A stretch of DNA of 64,000 nucleotides from Hirschia litorea. GTDB taxonomy: Bacteria; Pseudomonadota; Alphaproteobacteria; Caulobacterales; Hyphomonadaceae. Of the stretch, positions 8,629-17,804 are shown piece by piece. Every line of letters begins with the position of its first letter. The first letter of the stretch is position 1. Location: positions 930,001-994,000 of the forward strand of contig NZ_JBHTBR010000005.1 of NCBI RefSeq assembly GCF_042665075.1, in the 5' to 3' direction. The notes under the pieces are model-generated. The model searched no databases and was not told the origin of the DNA. It worked only from the letters and a program-made list of their open reading frames with translations. The translations under genes and the position numbers were made by a program.

Positions 8629-9491
8629 CCACGACGGGCGCAGGCCGCGAGGACGGTGTTTTGCAATAGGCAAGCAATTGTCATTGGACCAACGCCGCCG
8701 GGAACTGGGGTGATGTGTCCTGCAATGTTTTCACAGCTGGAAAATTCTGCATCTCCAACAAGGCGTGATTTGCCTTCACCACGCTCAGGCGCATCTATAC
8801 GGTTGATGCCAACATCAATGACAGTCGCACCAGCTTTTACATATTCGCCGGTGAGCATTTGTGGACGACCTACGGCTGGAACTAGAATGTCTGCTTCACG
8901 GCATACCGCCGCGAGGTCTTTGGTGCGGGAGTGTGCGATAGTGACGGTGCAGTTTTCGGCGAGGAACAAAAGTGCGGCAGGCTTCCCTACAAGGATGGAG
9001 CGCCCAACCACGACGACATGCTTGCCTGAAAGATCGTCTCCTAAAGCACGTTTTGCTAGGATAACGCAGCCGCTAGGTGTGCAAGGGCGAAGGCCCAGTT
9101 TGCCAAGAACAAGGCGTCCGGCTGAGGCTTCTGTAAGCCCATCTACATCTTTGTCAGGGCTGATTTTTTCAATCGCAGCATCGGAGTCTAGCCCCTTTGG
9201 AAGTGGGAGTTGAAGTAAAATTCCATCAACTTCATCATCAGCATTTAAAGCGGCGATTTCGGCTTCGACCTCAGCCTGCGTGGCGTTGGCAGGTAAGACG
9301 CGGTGAAGGGAGCGCATGCCGCATTCTTCAGTCTGTTTGATCTTAGAGTTTACATAGACCTGACTGGCGGGGTCTTCGCCCACAAGGATAACGGCGAGCG
9401 TGGGTTGGCTGGGAAGTGCTTTTACAGCGCTTGCAACATTTACGCGGACATCCGCCGCGATCGCTTTTCCGTCAATTCTTGATGCAGCCAT
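8598..9491 (-). CDS. folD: Methylenetetrahydrofolate dehydrogenase/cyclohydrolase
   Basis: A 297-residue bifunctional cytosolic enzyme interconverting 5,10-methylene-, methenyl- and 10-formyl-THF with NADP. Catalytic YVNSK (Tyr46, Lys50) and DGILLQLPLP are present, followed by the cofactor motif GRSILVGKPAA and the C-terminal PVPGGVGPMT. The ATG at 9491 is chosen because GGAGG lies about five bases upstream; earlier in-frame starts fall inside the upstream gene without good sites. Its first 20 bases overlap the end of the DUF167 gene. With the cyclo-ligase four kilobases away, the region holds two steps of folate one-carbon flow. Confidence 0.97.
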   Translation of the reverse strand: MAASRIDGKAIAADVRVNVASAVKALPSQPTLAVILVGEDPASQVYVNSKIKQTEECGMRSLHRVLPANATQAEVEAEIAALNADDEVDGILLQLPLPKGLDSDAAIEKISPDKDVDGLTEASAGRLVLGKLGLRPCTPSGCVILAKRALGDDLSGKHVVVVGRSILVGKPAALLFLAENCTVTIAHSRTKDLAAVCREADILVPAVGRPQMLTGEYVKAGATVIDVGINRIDAPERGEGKSRLVGDAEFSSCENIAGHITPVPGGVGPMTIACLLQNTVLAACARRGWSVPDILNA

Positions 9492-9804
9492 TTGCGCCTC
9501 CATAAGTGTGCTCAAGTTGTGCTGATAGGTGTGCACCACCGCTTATGCGAATGGTCTTTAACCGATCCGTAGACCCTTTGACTACACTCACGTGTGATTT
9601 AGGCATTTTAAAATGCGTTGCGAGGAGTTTTTCCACCGCTTTATTAGCTTTTCCCTTATCAGGGATCGCACGGACGCGCACTTTTAGGTGCGTGCGTCCG
9701 GCGGAGTCTTGTTCTGGAGGCTCAACAGCATCTTTAGATGCATTGGGTGTGGCGCGGACGATAATTTCTAAATCATCGCCGCTGATTTTCCAGAATACGG
9801 ACAT
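9472..9804 (-). CDS. DUF167 (YggU) family protein
   Basis: A 110-residue protein with the DUF167 pattern: hydrophobic strands IIVRATPNASKDAV, then LKVRVRAIPDKGKANKAVEKLLA and the VSVVKGSTDRLKTIRI tail. The function is unknown across bacteria, but it is regularly next to yggT, as here, with a nine-base gap. The stop overlaps the start of folD by 20 bases, so the three genes are probably one transcript. No signal peptide or membrane helix is present. Confidence 0.9.
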   Translation of the reverse strand: MSVFWKISGDDLEIIVRATPNASKDAVEPPEQDSAGRTHLKVRVRAIPDKGKANKAVEKLLATHFKMPKSHVSVVKGSTDRLKTIRISGGAHLSAQLEHTYGGANGCIKN

Positions 9805-9813
9805 TGGGTGGAA

Positions 9814-10116
9814 TTATAAGCCTGCATTCGCAAGCATAGGCATTCCGTAACGCAGGATAAGATCTTGTAAGAAGTATATTCCAAGAAAAATAATGATTGG
9901 CGAAAGGTCTAAACCACCAAAACTTGGAATGAAACGACGAATAGGCTTGCTGAGTGGCTCTGTAATTTGGTGGGTCATACGATAGATCGTGGATACAAAC
10001 TGGTTATTTGTATTCACAACACCAAAAGAGATCAGCCAAGACAAGATAACCTGGGCTATAACGATGAATTTGAGGAAATCCAGCGCGTAGTAGACTAACA
10101 TCAGCACAGATTGCAT
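9814..10116 (-). CDS. yggT: YggT-family membrane protein
   Basis: A 100-residue integral membrane protein with two hydrophobic spans flanking the signature TEPLSKPIRRFIPSFGGLDLSPI. YggT proteins are inner-membrane proteins linked to osmotic tolerance and, in some lineages, to division or chloroplast nucleoid distribution; no biochemical activity is established. AAGGAG sits at ideal distance upstream of the ATG. It is the first gene of the yggT-DUF167-folD-HNH run, so the promoter should lie between 10117 and about 10230. Confidence 0.92.
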   Translation of the reverse strand: MQSVLMLVYYALDFLKFIVIAQVILSWLISFGVVNTNNQFVSTIYRMTHQITEPLSKPIRRFIPSFGGLDLSPIIIFLGIYFLQDLILRYGMPMLANAGL

Positions 10117-10309
10117 GCTTTAAAACTCCTTAAGAAGACTATTGCGAAACCATACGCATAAATCATTCCAAATCTTTAATATTGTACCTCACTAAAGACT
10201 TATCACCTCTCTTTACAAGGGCTGAAGCTGAATAAGCATGTCGAATATTGCCTTATTCATGCCGTGGAGCTGTAACGAGTGCTTAAACAAAGGTGTGTAT
10301 AGAGAGGGT

Positions 10310-10765
10310 ATGACATTATCTCATGCACGTTTCGCTATTATGGCTGCTTTCTTGTTGGCGTTTGCCAACCCGATGGCGCATGCCTTCGCTCCGGCTTCAA
10401 CGGATGCGGCGGATATTCCTGACCCTACAGCTAAAAAAATATCTGGCTCGAAAGATTATGTGCCGCTGTTTGGTATACGTGCTTCTGTTACGTCTGGCTT
10501 TACAGTCGCTGGATTTATGGCCGTTGATGCAGGGCTGCATGTTGAAAAATCGAAAGTACGCAAACAGGTTGAGGCGATAAAGCCACGTATCATGGATGCG
10601 ATGCGTATGGCTGTAACCTCTTATGCGAACGGTCCTTATCGTGATGGGTATGTACCTGATTTGGATATTTTACGGGCGCGTATGCAGCGTGCGGTAGATA
10701 AACAATTGGGAAAAGGGTCGACACAAGTTGTCTTGGCGTCTGTGATTATTTTTAACGCTGACTAA
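10310..10765 (+). CDS. Secreted protein of unknown function
   Basis: About 151 residues with a signal peptide (MTLSHARFAIMAAFLLAFANPMAHAFA) and a soluble domain that begins PLFGIRASV and ends VVLASVIIFNAD. The helical central part (EAIKPRIMDAMRMAVTSYA) and beta-rich end faintly resemble FliL-like or membrane-associated stator proteins, but I cannot assign a family. The ATG at 10310 is chosen because it gives a normal signal peptide; AGAGAGGG lies unusually close (one base). The frame extends back to an ATG at 10238, which would bury the signal sequence. It converges with bioB across a clear terminator hairpin. Confidence 0.55.
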   Translation: MTLSHARFAIMAAFLLAFANPMAHAFAPASTDAADIPDPTAKKISGSKDYVPLFGIRASVTSGFTVAGFMAVDAGLHVEKSKVRKQVEAIKPRIMDAMRMAVTSYANGPYRDGYVPDLDILRARMQRAVDKQLGKGSTQVVLASVIIFNAD

Positions 10766-10783
10766 AGCGAATACACCATAAAA

Positions 10784-10813
10784 AATGACCAACTCTTTGG
10801 AGAATTGGTCATT
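10784..10813. terminator. Bidirectional rho-independent terminator
   Basis: Thirteen-base inverted repeat AATGACCAACTCT/AGAATTGGTCATT with a four-base loop and one wobble pair, between the stops of two converging genes. On the minus strand it is followed by a run of six T, so it ends bioB transcription well; the plus-strand T tract is shorter. Confidence 0.85.
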
Positions 10814-10838
10814 TCTAGCTATCTGATTTTATAAATGT

Positions 10839-11858
10839 TTATTCTGCAGGAACCGCAGATGGTGCGCAAGCTGGTGGTTTGTCAGCGATTGTACCTTGTT
10901 CCACACCCATGGCAGCCAAGAGAGCATCATCTTCGTCCATTTCTGGGTTTCCAGCAGTCAGAAGCTTATTACCCACGAAAATTGAGTTCGCCCCAGCAAG
11001 GATACACATCATTTGTCCTTCAGCTGACATAGTCTCACGACCAGCTGATAGACGTACCCAGCTTTTAGGGAAGATGACACGCGCTGTTGCGATTGCGCGG
11101 ACAAGTTCAACAATTTCAAGAGGTTTTGATTTAGTGAGTGAATCACCAAGCGGTGTACCTTCAACCGGTACAAGCATGTTGATAGGAACACTTTCAGGGT
11201 GAGGAGTAAGTTGTGCCAGCTCATGTAAGAGACCGATACGGTCTGAGCGACCTTCACCCATGCCAAGAATACCGCCGACACACAGGTTTAGACCTGCATT
11301 ACGTGCTTTGCCCAGCGTGTCGATACGGTCCTGATATGTGCGTGTTGTGACTACGCTTTCATAGTATTCGCGGGATGTATCGAGGTTGTGGTTATAATAG
11401 TCCAGTCCTGCTTGGGACAAGGCTTCAGCTTGCCCATCTTTGAGCATGCCAAGCGTAACACATGTTTCCATGCCTTCGGCTTTTACAGCCTCGATCATTG
11501 AACATACTTTAGGAAGGTCGCGGTCTTTAAGAGAGCGCCATGCAGCTCCCATACAAAAACGGTCAGCACCACTTGCTTTTGCTTTGCGTGCTTCGCCCAC
11601 AACAGCTTCAACATCCATCAATTTGGAGGCTGGAATTCCAGTGTCGAAATGAGCTGATTGAGAGCAATATCCGCAATTTTCTGCACATCCACCAGTTTTG
11701 ATAGAAAGCAATTGGGACTTTTGCATGCGACCTTCAGGCCAGTTTGCCTTGCGAACCTGTTGCGCCATTAGGAAAAGGTCTGGGAGAGGCAATTCATAAA
11801 TTGCTGCAATCTCGTCCTTTGTCCAGTTTTGGCGTGGCTCTAGGTTTGGCGTGGTCAT
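10839..11858 (-). CDS. bioB: Biotin synthase
   Basis: A 339-residue radical SAM enzyme that inserts sulfur into dethiobiotin, the last step of biotin synthesis. The CxxxCxxC cluster is Cys58, Cys62 and Cys65 in TGGCAENCGYCSQSAHF. The biotin-synthase motifs YNHNLDTSREYY, GGILGMGE and NMLVPVEGTPL follow, with the [2Fe-2S] ligand Arg in RLSAGRE. GGGAG lies upstream of the ATG. It stands alone: bioF, bioA and bioD are not in this window. The divergent upstream space shows no BirA-type operator I could recognise. Confidence 0.97.
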   Translation of the reverse strand: MTTPNLEPRQNWTKDEIAAIYELPLPDLFLMAQQVRKANWPEGRMQKSQLLSIKTGGCAENCGYCSQSAHFDTGIPASKLMDVEAVVGEARKAKASGADRFCMGAAWRSLKDRDLPKVCSMIEAVKAEGMETCVTLGMLKDGQAEALSQAGLDYYNHNLDTSREYYESVVTTRTYQDRIDTLGKARNAGLNLCVGGILGMGEGRSDRIGLLHELAQLTPHPESVPINMLVPVEGTPLGDSLTKSKPLEIVELVRAIATARVIFPKSWVRLSAGRETMSAEGQMMCILAGANSIFVGNKLLTAGNPEMDEDDALLAAMGVEQGTIADKPPACAPSAVPAE

Positions 11859-12150
11859 ACGTAACTCCCGAATAATCTTTTGTTGCTATGCAATAGCCTG
11901 TCCGCAACGATACTGCAAATGCGTAAATGTCGCTATGAGGTAAAGTCTTGTTGAGATACTAATTTTACGAAAAAACTTATTCCCCAAACGTTAGCTATAT
12001 CCAAACGAGATTAGTGTTTACTGCCGATAAATGTGACGAGAGAGAGCCTTTAGGATATAGTATATGGCATCTTTCTTGCTGTTTCGCAGGTGTTAAAGGA
12101 TTTGGTTTTCAGGCGGAACATCACAACCGGTATAGTATTGGGGTTTTAGA
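11859..12150. other. Divergent intergenic region, bioB / peptidoglycan-binding protein
   Basis: 292 bases between two divergent starts. It must hold both promoters, but no convincing -35/-10 pair, riboswitch or operator dyad could be picked out by eye, and no small frame with a ribosome site is evident. Confidence 0.4.
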
Positions 12151-13626
12151 ATGAACAAGAAATTATTGGCAGCTGTTGCTGTCGTCGTAGGTTTTGCTGG
12201 TAACGCCAATGCGGGTGGATTCAGCTCCTACAACCCTATGGGTGATTTACCGGATGCGCAAGCTGGGCAGTGTTTTGCGCGTATTGCTATTCCTGCTCAA
12301 TATGAAAAAGTGCCTGAAACGGTTGTTGTAGAAGAAGCCTATGAGCGCTTGTCTGCACGTGCGCCAGAGTTTGGTCCTTCTACAGTTGATGTGAAAGTCA
12401 AAGACGAAGGTGTTCGTTATGTTGTGCGCCAGCCTGTTTACGAAACACAAACTGAACAAGTTATGGTGAAGCCGGGCCATGAGCGTCTAGCTATTACGCC
12501 AGCCAAATTTGAAACCGTGACTGAAACTGTTGTGATTAGTGAGGCACGTAAAGTTTGGAAAGCTGGGTCTAACCTTTCATCCCACCGTAAAATTGATGAG
12601 AAAACAGGGCAGGTTTATTGTCTTGTCGAAATCCCAGCGAAGACACGTACAATTACGCGCCGTGTTCTTGTCCAGCCTGAGCAAGTATCTCGTGTGCCAG
12701 TGAATGCTGAATATGTGACTGTTCAAAAGCAGGTGCTTGTGGATCGTGGTGGTGTAGAAGAAGTTCCAACACCTGCCGAATTTAAAACAATTCCAACACA
12801 AGAATTGCTCACACCTGCACGTACTGAATCTACGATGAGCCAAGCGCGCATGGATACAGTGGAGCGCAATGTTTTGCGTGCACCAGAGCGTTTTGAATGG
12901 GTAGAAGTTCTTTGTGATACAAATGCAAATTCATCATCTATATCTGACCTACAACGCGCATTGAAAGATCGCGGTTATTATATGGGCCCGATTGATGGTG
13001 TGATTGGCCCGCAAACTGAAAATGCTGTGCGTAAGTTTCAATCTGCAAATGGTTTGCCGCACCAAGGCTTTGTGACAATGGAAACATTGCGCATGTTGGG
13101 CCTTTCAGGTGGTATGGTGCAGCAATCATACAGTCAATCTTACCAGTCTGAACCTGCTTACACTGCGCCAGTTCAAAGTCATGAAACTCAAACATATTCA
13201 GAGCCGTCATACACTGCTCCTGCGCATTCTGCGCCTGAACAGCGTTACTATAAGCCTGAAATTATGCCGCATTCAGCACCGATTGAAGATGGAAGTGCTA
13301 TCCGTCGTGATGGATCTCAAACATCTGTTCAGGGAAGCCACTTTAAAGAAGCTCACAGTCGTTCACAAAGCATGGCTGCTGAGTTTGATGCAAAAGCATC
13401 TGCTATGACGGGGCGACAAGCGGCAAATCAATTGCTTGCTCAAGGTGGGCAATCTTATACGAGTGTTCAGGGCGTGATGACAGAGGCTGATCTTCAAAAT
13501 GTTCAGCATGAAGTTGCAAATGTTGGAACGAGTATTCAGCAAGCGACACCGCTAACAACTCAAACACGTTTCCAGCGTCCAGCGCAGTATTCGGTCCGCA
13601 ACCGTCTAAACTGGGATGATAAATAA
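12151..13626 (+). CDS. Secreted repeat protein with peptidoglycan-binding domain
   Basis: A 491-residue exported protein. After a signal peptide ending NANA, residues about 45 to 255 consist of some six imperfect beta-rich units of 30 to 40 residues, each with a (I/T)PAxY/F-ExV start and a VxVxxA/P middle (IPAQYEKVPETVVVEEAYER, TPAKFETVTETVVISEA, TPAEFKTIPTQELLTPA). Next comes a PG_binding_1 domain, LQRALKDRGYYMGPIDG to VRKFQSANGLP, which anchors to the cell wall. The last 180 residues are Ser/Gln/Tyr-rich and look disordered. No catalytic domain is present, so a periplasmic structural role is inferred. A strong terminator follows. Confidence 0.75.
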   Translation: MNKKLLAAVAVVVGFAGNANAGGFSSYNPMGDLPDAQAGQCFARIAIPAQYEKVPETVVVEEAYERLSARAPEFGPSTVDVKVKDEGVRYVVRQPVYETQTEQVMVKPGHERLAITPAKFETVTETVVISEARKVWKAGSNLSSHRKIDEKTGQVYCLVEIPAKTRTITRRVLVQPEQVSRVPVNAEYVTVQKQVLVDRGGVEEVPTPAEFKTIPTQELLTPARTESTMSQARMDTVERNVLRAPERFEWVEVLCDTNANSSSISDLQRALKDRGYYMGPIDGVIGPQTENAVRKFQSANGLPHQGFVTMETLRMLGLSGGMVQQSYSQSYQSEPAYTAPVQSHETQTYSEPSYTAPAHSAPEQRYYKPEIMPHSAPIEDGSAIRRDGSQTSVQGSHFKEAHSRSQSMAAEFDAKASAMTGRQAANQLLAQGGQSYTSVQGVMTEADLQNVQHEVANVGTSIQQATPLTTQTRFQRPAQYSVRNRLNWDDK

Positions 13627-13662
13627 TTTCATCCAGTTGGATAAAGATTATTAGATAAATAG

Positions 13663-13697
13663 AAAAGGCCGCACATTGCAAAATGTGCGGCCTTTTT
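13663..13697. terminator. Bidirectional rho-independent terminator
   Basis: GGCCGCACAT/ATGTGCGGCC, a perfect ten-base stem with a six-base loop, flanked by AAAA on the left and TTTTT on the right, so it works for both converging genes. Confidence 0.92.
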
Positions 13698-13724
13698 AAT
13701 GACCAATCAGATTGGACTTAATCT

Positions 13725-15554
13725 CTAGGAGATTTTATCTTGTTCTGGTGTGTCGATTACATCTTCAATATCACCGCTGTTTTTCTTATGCATGGCGATC
13801 ACGACACCTGAAAGCGCAAGAATGGCGATCAAGTTGGGGAAGGCCATGGAAGCATTGGCGATATCACCAAGTAGCCAGAGGGACGATGGATCCGCAAGAC
13901 ACCCTGCAAACACAACGGCGACCCATGCAAAGCGGAAAGGGTGTGTGGCCCATTCACCGACTAAGAATGTCAATGCTTGCTCACCATAGTAGGACCAGCC
14001 TACAATTGTTGTGAAAGCAAAGAAAAACAGTGCGACTGGAACAACCCATTGTCCGCCTGGGAAGGCAGCCATATAGGCACGTGTCGTGATCGCAGCTGAG
14101 TTGGCATCTGTTTCCCATGCATGCTTTACAGATGTCATGGTTGAATTAATGCCCGCCTCGATTTCATTGAGACGTGCTTCAGTAGCGGCAAGGAGTTCAG
14201 CATCACTTGTTTTGCTGCTTTTTACTTCAAGCAAAGTTGCATAGTCTTGTGCTGAAACATTGCTGAAGATTGCAGGGTATACCGCATCTAAAGCTTCTTG
14301 CGTCACAAGCGTTGGTGCTTTTGCCTGACATGCTTGAAGCAATGAAAGAGCTTGAGCACCATTCTGAGCGATTTTCTCGTTGCGGTCTATTTGGTTCGCC
14401 GTCGGGAAAATGTCTGTTTTGCTAAAGTTCTGGCCAGCAACAGGATGTGTTGGAAGGCCTATGTGTCCTGCATCTAAACAGGCGTCAGCGACAGAAATAA
14501 CAGGGCTTTTACGGAAGTCTCCTTGCACAGTAAGGATAACAAGTGCGGTCATTGTACAAATGATCATTGTATCAATGAAGACACCAATCATTGCGATTTC
14601 GCCTTGGAAGACAGGGTTTTTGGTTTGCGCGGCTGCGTGAGCAATCGGCGCGGAACCTTGTCCAGCTTCATTGGAGAACAGACCACGTGCGATACCTGCG
14701 CGAACAGCTTGCATGATGGCGTAACCTGCGGCTCCACCTGCTGCTTGCTGTAGTCCAAAAGCGGCACTGAAAATTTCGCCAAATGCAGCTGGAACTTTTG
14801 CGATATTCATCATCAATACGATGAACGCAATTGCTACATATAGGCCAGCCATAACCGGTACGACGCGTCCGGCAACCGTTCCGATGGATTTGATTCCACC
14901 GATGATAACGGCAAAGACAAGACCGGAAATAACGATACCAACAACCCAGCTTGGCAGAGCAAAGCCAAAGGAACTTGATGCAACTTCTTGCGCAGCTTCA
15001 CGGATGGAGTTTGACTGAATCATGGAGCCAGTAGCCATCGCTGAAATCAATGTACCGATACAGAATAATACAGCGAGCCAGTGCCATTTCTTACCAAGCC
15101 CGTTTTTGATGTAATACATCGGGCCACCATTGATACGGCCATATTCGTCCGTTTCACGGAATTTTACGGCAAGACTAGATTCTGAAAAAGCCAGAGCCAT
15201 ACCGAAGATAGCCGTGACCCACATCCAGAAGATTGCACCGGGACCACCTAGAACGATAGCGGTTGCTACACCTGCAAGATTTCCTGTTCCAACTTGCCCT
15301 GAAAGGGCGGTTGAAAGCGCTTGCCAAGGTGTAATCGCACCTTCTTCTCCTGTGCCTTTCCGGCCTGCCCATACTTCTTTGAGTGCTGGGAAGAAGCGAA
15401 CGAGAGGACGCCCCCCAAGGCGTACCATCATATAAAGACCGGTTCCCAGTAGTAGAACTGCCAGCAATCCTACTGGTAGTATTTCTTGGTCTCCCCAAGA
15501 CCCACCCCAGATGAAATTACTCACATTTTCAATGAGATTAACTAAATTTTCCAC
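13725..15554 (-). CDS. AGCS sodium:alanine/glycine symporter with large insertion
   Basis: A 609-residue inner-membrane secondary transporter that imports alanine or glycine with sodium. Family motifs are clear: SGQVGTGNLAGVATAI, GGPGAIFWMW, the GLFSNEAGQGSAPIAHA segment and TTIVGWSYYGEQ. About ten membrane helices are visible. Oddity: between the TALVILTVQG helix and the AALFFFAF helix there is a soluble segment of about 130 to 140 residues (roughly 350-490) that ordinary 450-540-residue members lack. The start is GTG at 15554, with GGGGAG six bases upstream; the longer frame to 15644 has no ribosome site. It is monocistronic between terminators. Confidence 0.88.
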   Translation of the reverse strand: MENLVNLIENVSNFIWGGSWGDQEILPVGLLAVLLLGTGLYMMVRLGGRPLVRFFPALKEVWAGRKGTGEEGAITPWQALSTALSGQVGTGNLAGVATAIVLGGPGAIFWMWVTAIFGMALAFSESSLAVKFRETDEYGRINGGPMYYIKNGLGKKWHWLAVLFCIGTLISAMATGSMIQSNSIREAAQEVASSSFGFALPSWVVGIVISGLVFAVIIGGIKSIGTVAGRVVPVMAGLYVAIAFIVLMMNIAKVPAAFGEIFSAAFGLQQAAGGAAGYAIMQAVRAGIARGLFSNEAGQGSAPIAHAAAQTKNPVFQGEIAMIGVFIDTMIICTMTALVILTVQGDFRKSPVISVADACLDAGHIGLPTHPVAGQNFSKTDIFPTANQIDRNEKIAQNGAQALSLLQACQAKAPTLVTQEALDAVYPAIFSNVSAQDYATLLEVKSSKTSDAELLAATEARLNEIEAGINSTMTSVKHAWETDANSAAITTRAYMAAFPGGQWVVPVALFFFAFTTIVGWSYYGEQALTFLVGEWATHPFRFAWVAVVFAGCLADPSSLWLLGDIANASMAFPNLIAILALSGVVIAMHKKNSGDIEDVIDTPEQDKIS

Positions 15555-15841
15555 GTATTGCTCCCCGCAAGAACATTTGTTGCTCTTAAGATTGGTTGAT
15601 TGTTTGTAATCTAACCAAGCGTGGCTAGATGTCGATGTGTTCATGCTGGCAAAAAGCGCAATTCTTCAGATTTTAAGTGGATTTGCTGAGTTTATATGCA
15701 CAAAAGCGATAGGAATATCGTGTTTTGCGCGTGGTTTTTAGAAAGTCTTCGCTTGTTTGGCTTATCGATTGCATTCGAAAAATGAGTTGCTCTTCAAGCG
15801 TTCAATTCATTTACCTGCCGAAAAATAGTTAAGAGATATAG

Positions 15842-17059
15842 ATGACAGACCGTTCTGCAAATTCCGCTGATGTCTCCCAAAAACCTGACGCGACTGCGAT
15901 GAATCTTTTCTATGGAAACGGCGTTTTCCTTGGTCATGATTGTACGCATGTTGATGCACGAAAGCGTACTATGGCGCTTGAAAGTGCAGGGGTGAAGTTA
16001 AAGGGTTTTTTCTTTCGCCGTGAGAAAAATAATGCGGACTATCAACCGGAATGGGACAATGTAGAGTTAGGTGTCACTGTTGATAACAACTATGCCAAAC
16101 GTGTTCCAGCCCTACTTAAAGGGTTGAAAATACTGGTAAATCACAAAAAGGATTTGCGTGCTGCGAAGTTCATCATGGCGCGAAATTTCGATATGATGTT
16201 TATCGGCATGCTGGCCAAAGTTCTGACGGGCAGTAAAGCTAAATTGGTGTATGACATCCCTGATATTCAAGAGTTTTTCTTCGGTACAGGTCTGAAGGGG
16301 AAAGTGTTTCGTGGGTTGGAGAAGGTAATTCTCAATCAGATATCTTTGCTTGTGGTGACGTCCCCTGGTTTTGTGACGGGGTATTTTGAAAAATATCAAA
16401 ACTATAAAGGCAAGCATTTTGTATGGGAAAACAAGCTTCTATCTGAGCAGATGGGAAATATGCCGAGCCCAGAACAAATGAATGTGCATCGCGCAAAAGT
16501 GGGTGATGATAATACGCCATGGACGGTATGTTGGCATGGCACTTTACGATGTCCAAAGTCGATGGGAATATTAGCAGAAACCGCTAAACGTTTGGGAAAT
16601 AAGGTAAAATTCTATCTTCGCGGTAAGCAAACGATTTATCCTGAATTGTTTGAAAAGACTTTTGCAGGAATTGAAAACGTTGAATTTGGCGGGGAATACC
16701 GCACGCCCGATCACTTAGAAGAGATTTATGGGCCAGCGCACTTCAATTGGTGCCCAGATTATTTTGACCCTGATGGAAACTCTCCCTTATTGCTTCCCAA
16801 CCGTTTGTATCAAGGTGGGGCGTTAGGTGTTGTACCTCTTACTATAGAGGGGCAAGAGAGTGCGAATTACGTTAGAAATCATAATCTTGGTCATGTGCTT
16901 CCCGAAGCGAGTGCTGATGCATTGGTCGCTTTCTTAGAGGGGGCAAGCTGGGATGATTATCTTGCGGCACGCGCACGAAATTATGCTGCGAGAGATAGTT
17001 TGTTCTTAGAAGATGCCAATGATCTTAAAAAGCTATTGGATGCGATAGACGCAAGCTAA
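15842..17059 (+). CDS. Glycosyltransferase, GT-B fold (family 4-like)
   Basis: A 405-residue cytosolic protein with a two-domain GT-B layout. The N-terminal Rossmann-like half includes RARNFDMMFIGMLAK-type helices and LVYDIPDIQEFF, the linker carries HGTLRCPKSMGILAE, and the C-terminal donor-binding half has LPNRLYQGGALGVVPL in place of the usual EGFGLPLLEAMA. It probably adds a sugar to a cell-envelope polysaccharide or lipid. Neither donor nor acceptor can be inferred. It ends four bases inside the convergent dehydratase-like gene. It is not clearly part of the lipid locus that follows. Confidence 0.7.
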   Translation: MTDRSANSADVSQKPDATAMNLFYGNGVFLGHDCTHVDARKRTMALESAGVKLKGFFFRREKNNADYQPEWDNVELGVTVDNNYAKRVPALLKGLKILVNHKKDLRAAKFIMARNFDMMFIGMLAKVLTGSKAKLVYDIPDIQEFFFGTGLKGKVFRGLEKVILNQISLLVVTSPGFVTGYFEKYQNYKGKHFVWENKLLSEQMGNMPSPEQMNVHRAKVGDDNTPWTVCWHGTLRCPKSMGILAETAKRLGNKVKFYLRGKQTIYPELFEKTFAGIENVEFGGEYRTPDHLEEIYGPAHFNWCPDYFDPDGNSPLLLPNRLYQGGALGVVPLTIEGQESANYVRNHNLGHVLPEASADALVAFLEGASWDDYLAARARNYAARDSLFLEDANDLKKLLDAIDAS

Positions 17060-17499
17060 GTTTGCGAACTTAGCAGCACGGTGACATGCGCCTGATAGTG
17101 GGGTGTTTGGTGCGTGCTTGTTGTCAGCTCAACGTGATACTGGGCCAAAGTATCTAGGTGGGTGAGGCGTGTTGCGCATATGGTGAGGGGCTGGTCCAGT
17201 TGATCTAGCCAGTCATGTGTCCAGCTTGCGGATTTGACTGCAATAATGCGTGCATCAAGTTTTGGGGACTGTTTGTGGGTTTCTGTTGGTGTTGAATTTA
17301 AGAGGCCGTGCAAGGCCACAGCTTGAGCGCCATATTCAAGTCCAGCAGTTATTGGCAGGCCCTTCGCCATAGATAGGGGATTATTTTTTAGTCTATGAGA
17401 TTGCGTGCGGCATTCTATTTTATCGGCGCTCAAAGATACAATCTCATCTATGAGAACCATGTCTCCGGCATGGGGTAAGACTTGCGATATTATACTCAT
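17056..17499 (-). CDS. Hotdog-fold dehydratase-like protein (ApeP-type)
   Basis: A 147-residue protein starting ISQVLPHAGDMVLIDEI, which matches the opening of ApeP/FabZ-like 3-hydroxyacyl-ACP dehydratases (LPHxxPMLLID), followed by PITAGLEYGAQAVALHG on the central hotdog helix. Such proteins remove water from 3-hydroxyacyl-ACP during fatty-acid, aryl-polyene or polyketide chain building. It lies at the left edge of the DarAB/ketosynthase locus and converges with the glycosyltransferase. No strong ribosome site is visible. Catalytic competence is not established from sequence alone. Confidence 0.7.
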   Translation of the reverse strand: MSIISQVLPHAGDMVLIDEIVSLSADKIECRTQSHRLKNNPLSMAKGLPITAGLEYGAQAVALHGLLNSTPTETHKQSPKLDARIIAVKSASWTHDWLDQLDQPLTICATRLTHLDTLAQYHVELTTSTHQTPHYQAHVTVLLSSQT

Positions 17500-17552
17500 T
17501 CTAAAGTCTCATGTAAGTTGCCTAAACTCAGGCAGGCCCATAAATTTGGCGC

Positions 17553-17783
17553 ATGTTTAAATCAGATATCAGCCTCTCGCAAATTTGGTATGCAATTAAA
17601 AACGGCTTTGGCAGTTTTTTTGTTGTCGTGCCGTTATTGTGTCTGACATCCATTTCGTCAGATCTGTCTTTTGGCGCGATTGTGCAATTGTCAATGATTG
17701 TGCTGTGTGTGAATATCGCACTGTTCTTTTATCATTTGTGGCGCGTTCAAAATGATAATGACCAAATGATCGGGCAGAAATAG
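17553..17783 (+). CDS. Small two-helix membrane protein
   Basis: A 76-residue frame with two hydrophobic segments (GSFFVVVPLLCLTSIS and LSMIVLCVNIALFFYHLW) and a short charged tail. It sits between the divergent start of the ApeP-like gene and the next hotdog gene, and ends about 20 bases before the latter, which suggests translation in the same operon. No ribosome site is strong and I do not recognise a family, so it could be chance, though the membrane pattern and spacing favour a real gene. Confidence 0.5.
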   Translation: MFKSDISLSQIWYAIKNGFGSFFVVVPLLCLTSISSDLSFGAIVQLSMIVLCVNIALFFYHLWRVQNDNDQMIGQK

Positions 17784-17804
17784 ACATTTATCGGAGCTGA
17801 GGTT

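Noticed and set aside
8605..9213. 202-codon plus-strand frame
   Set aside because: Antisense to folD, low-complexity Ser/Pro/Arg composition, no ribosome site; folD itself is unmistakable.
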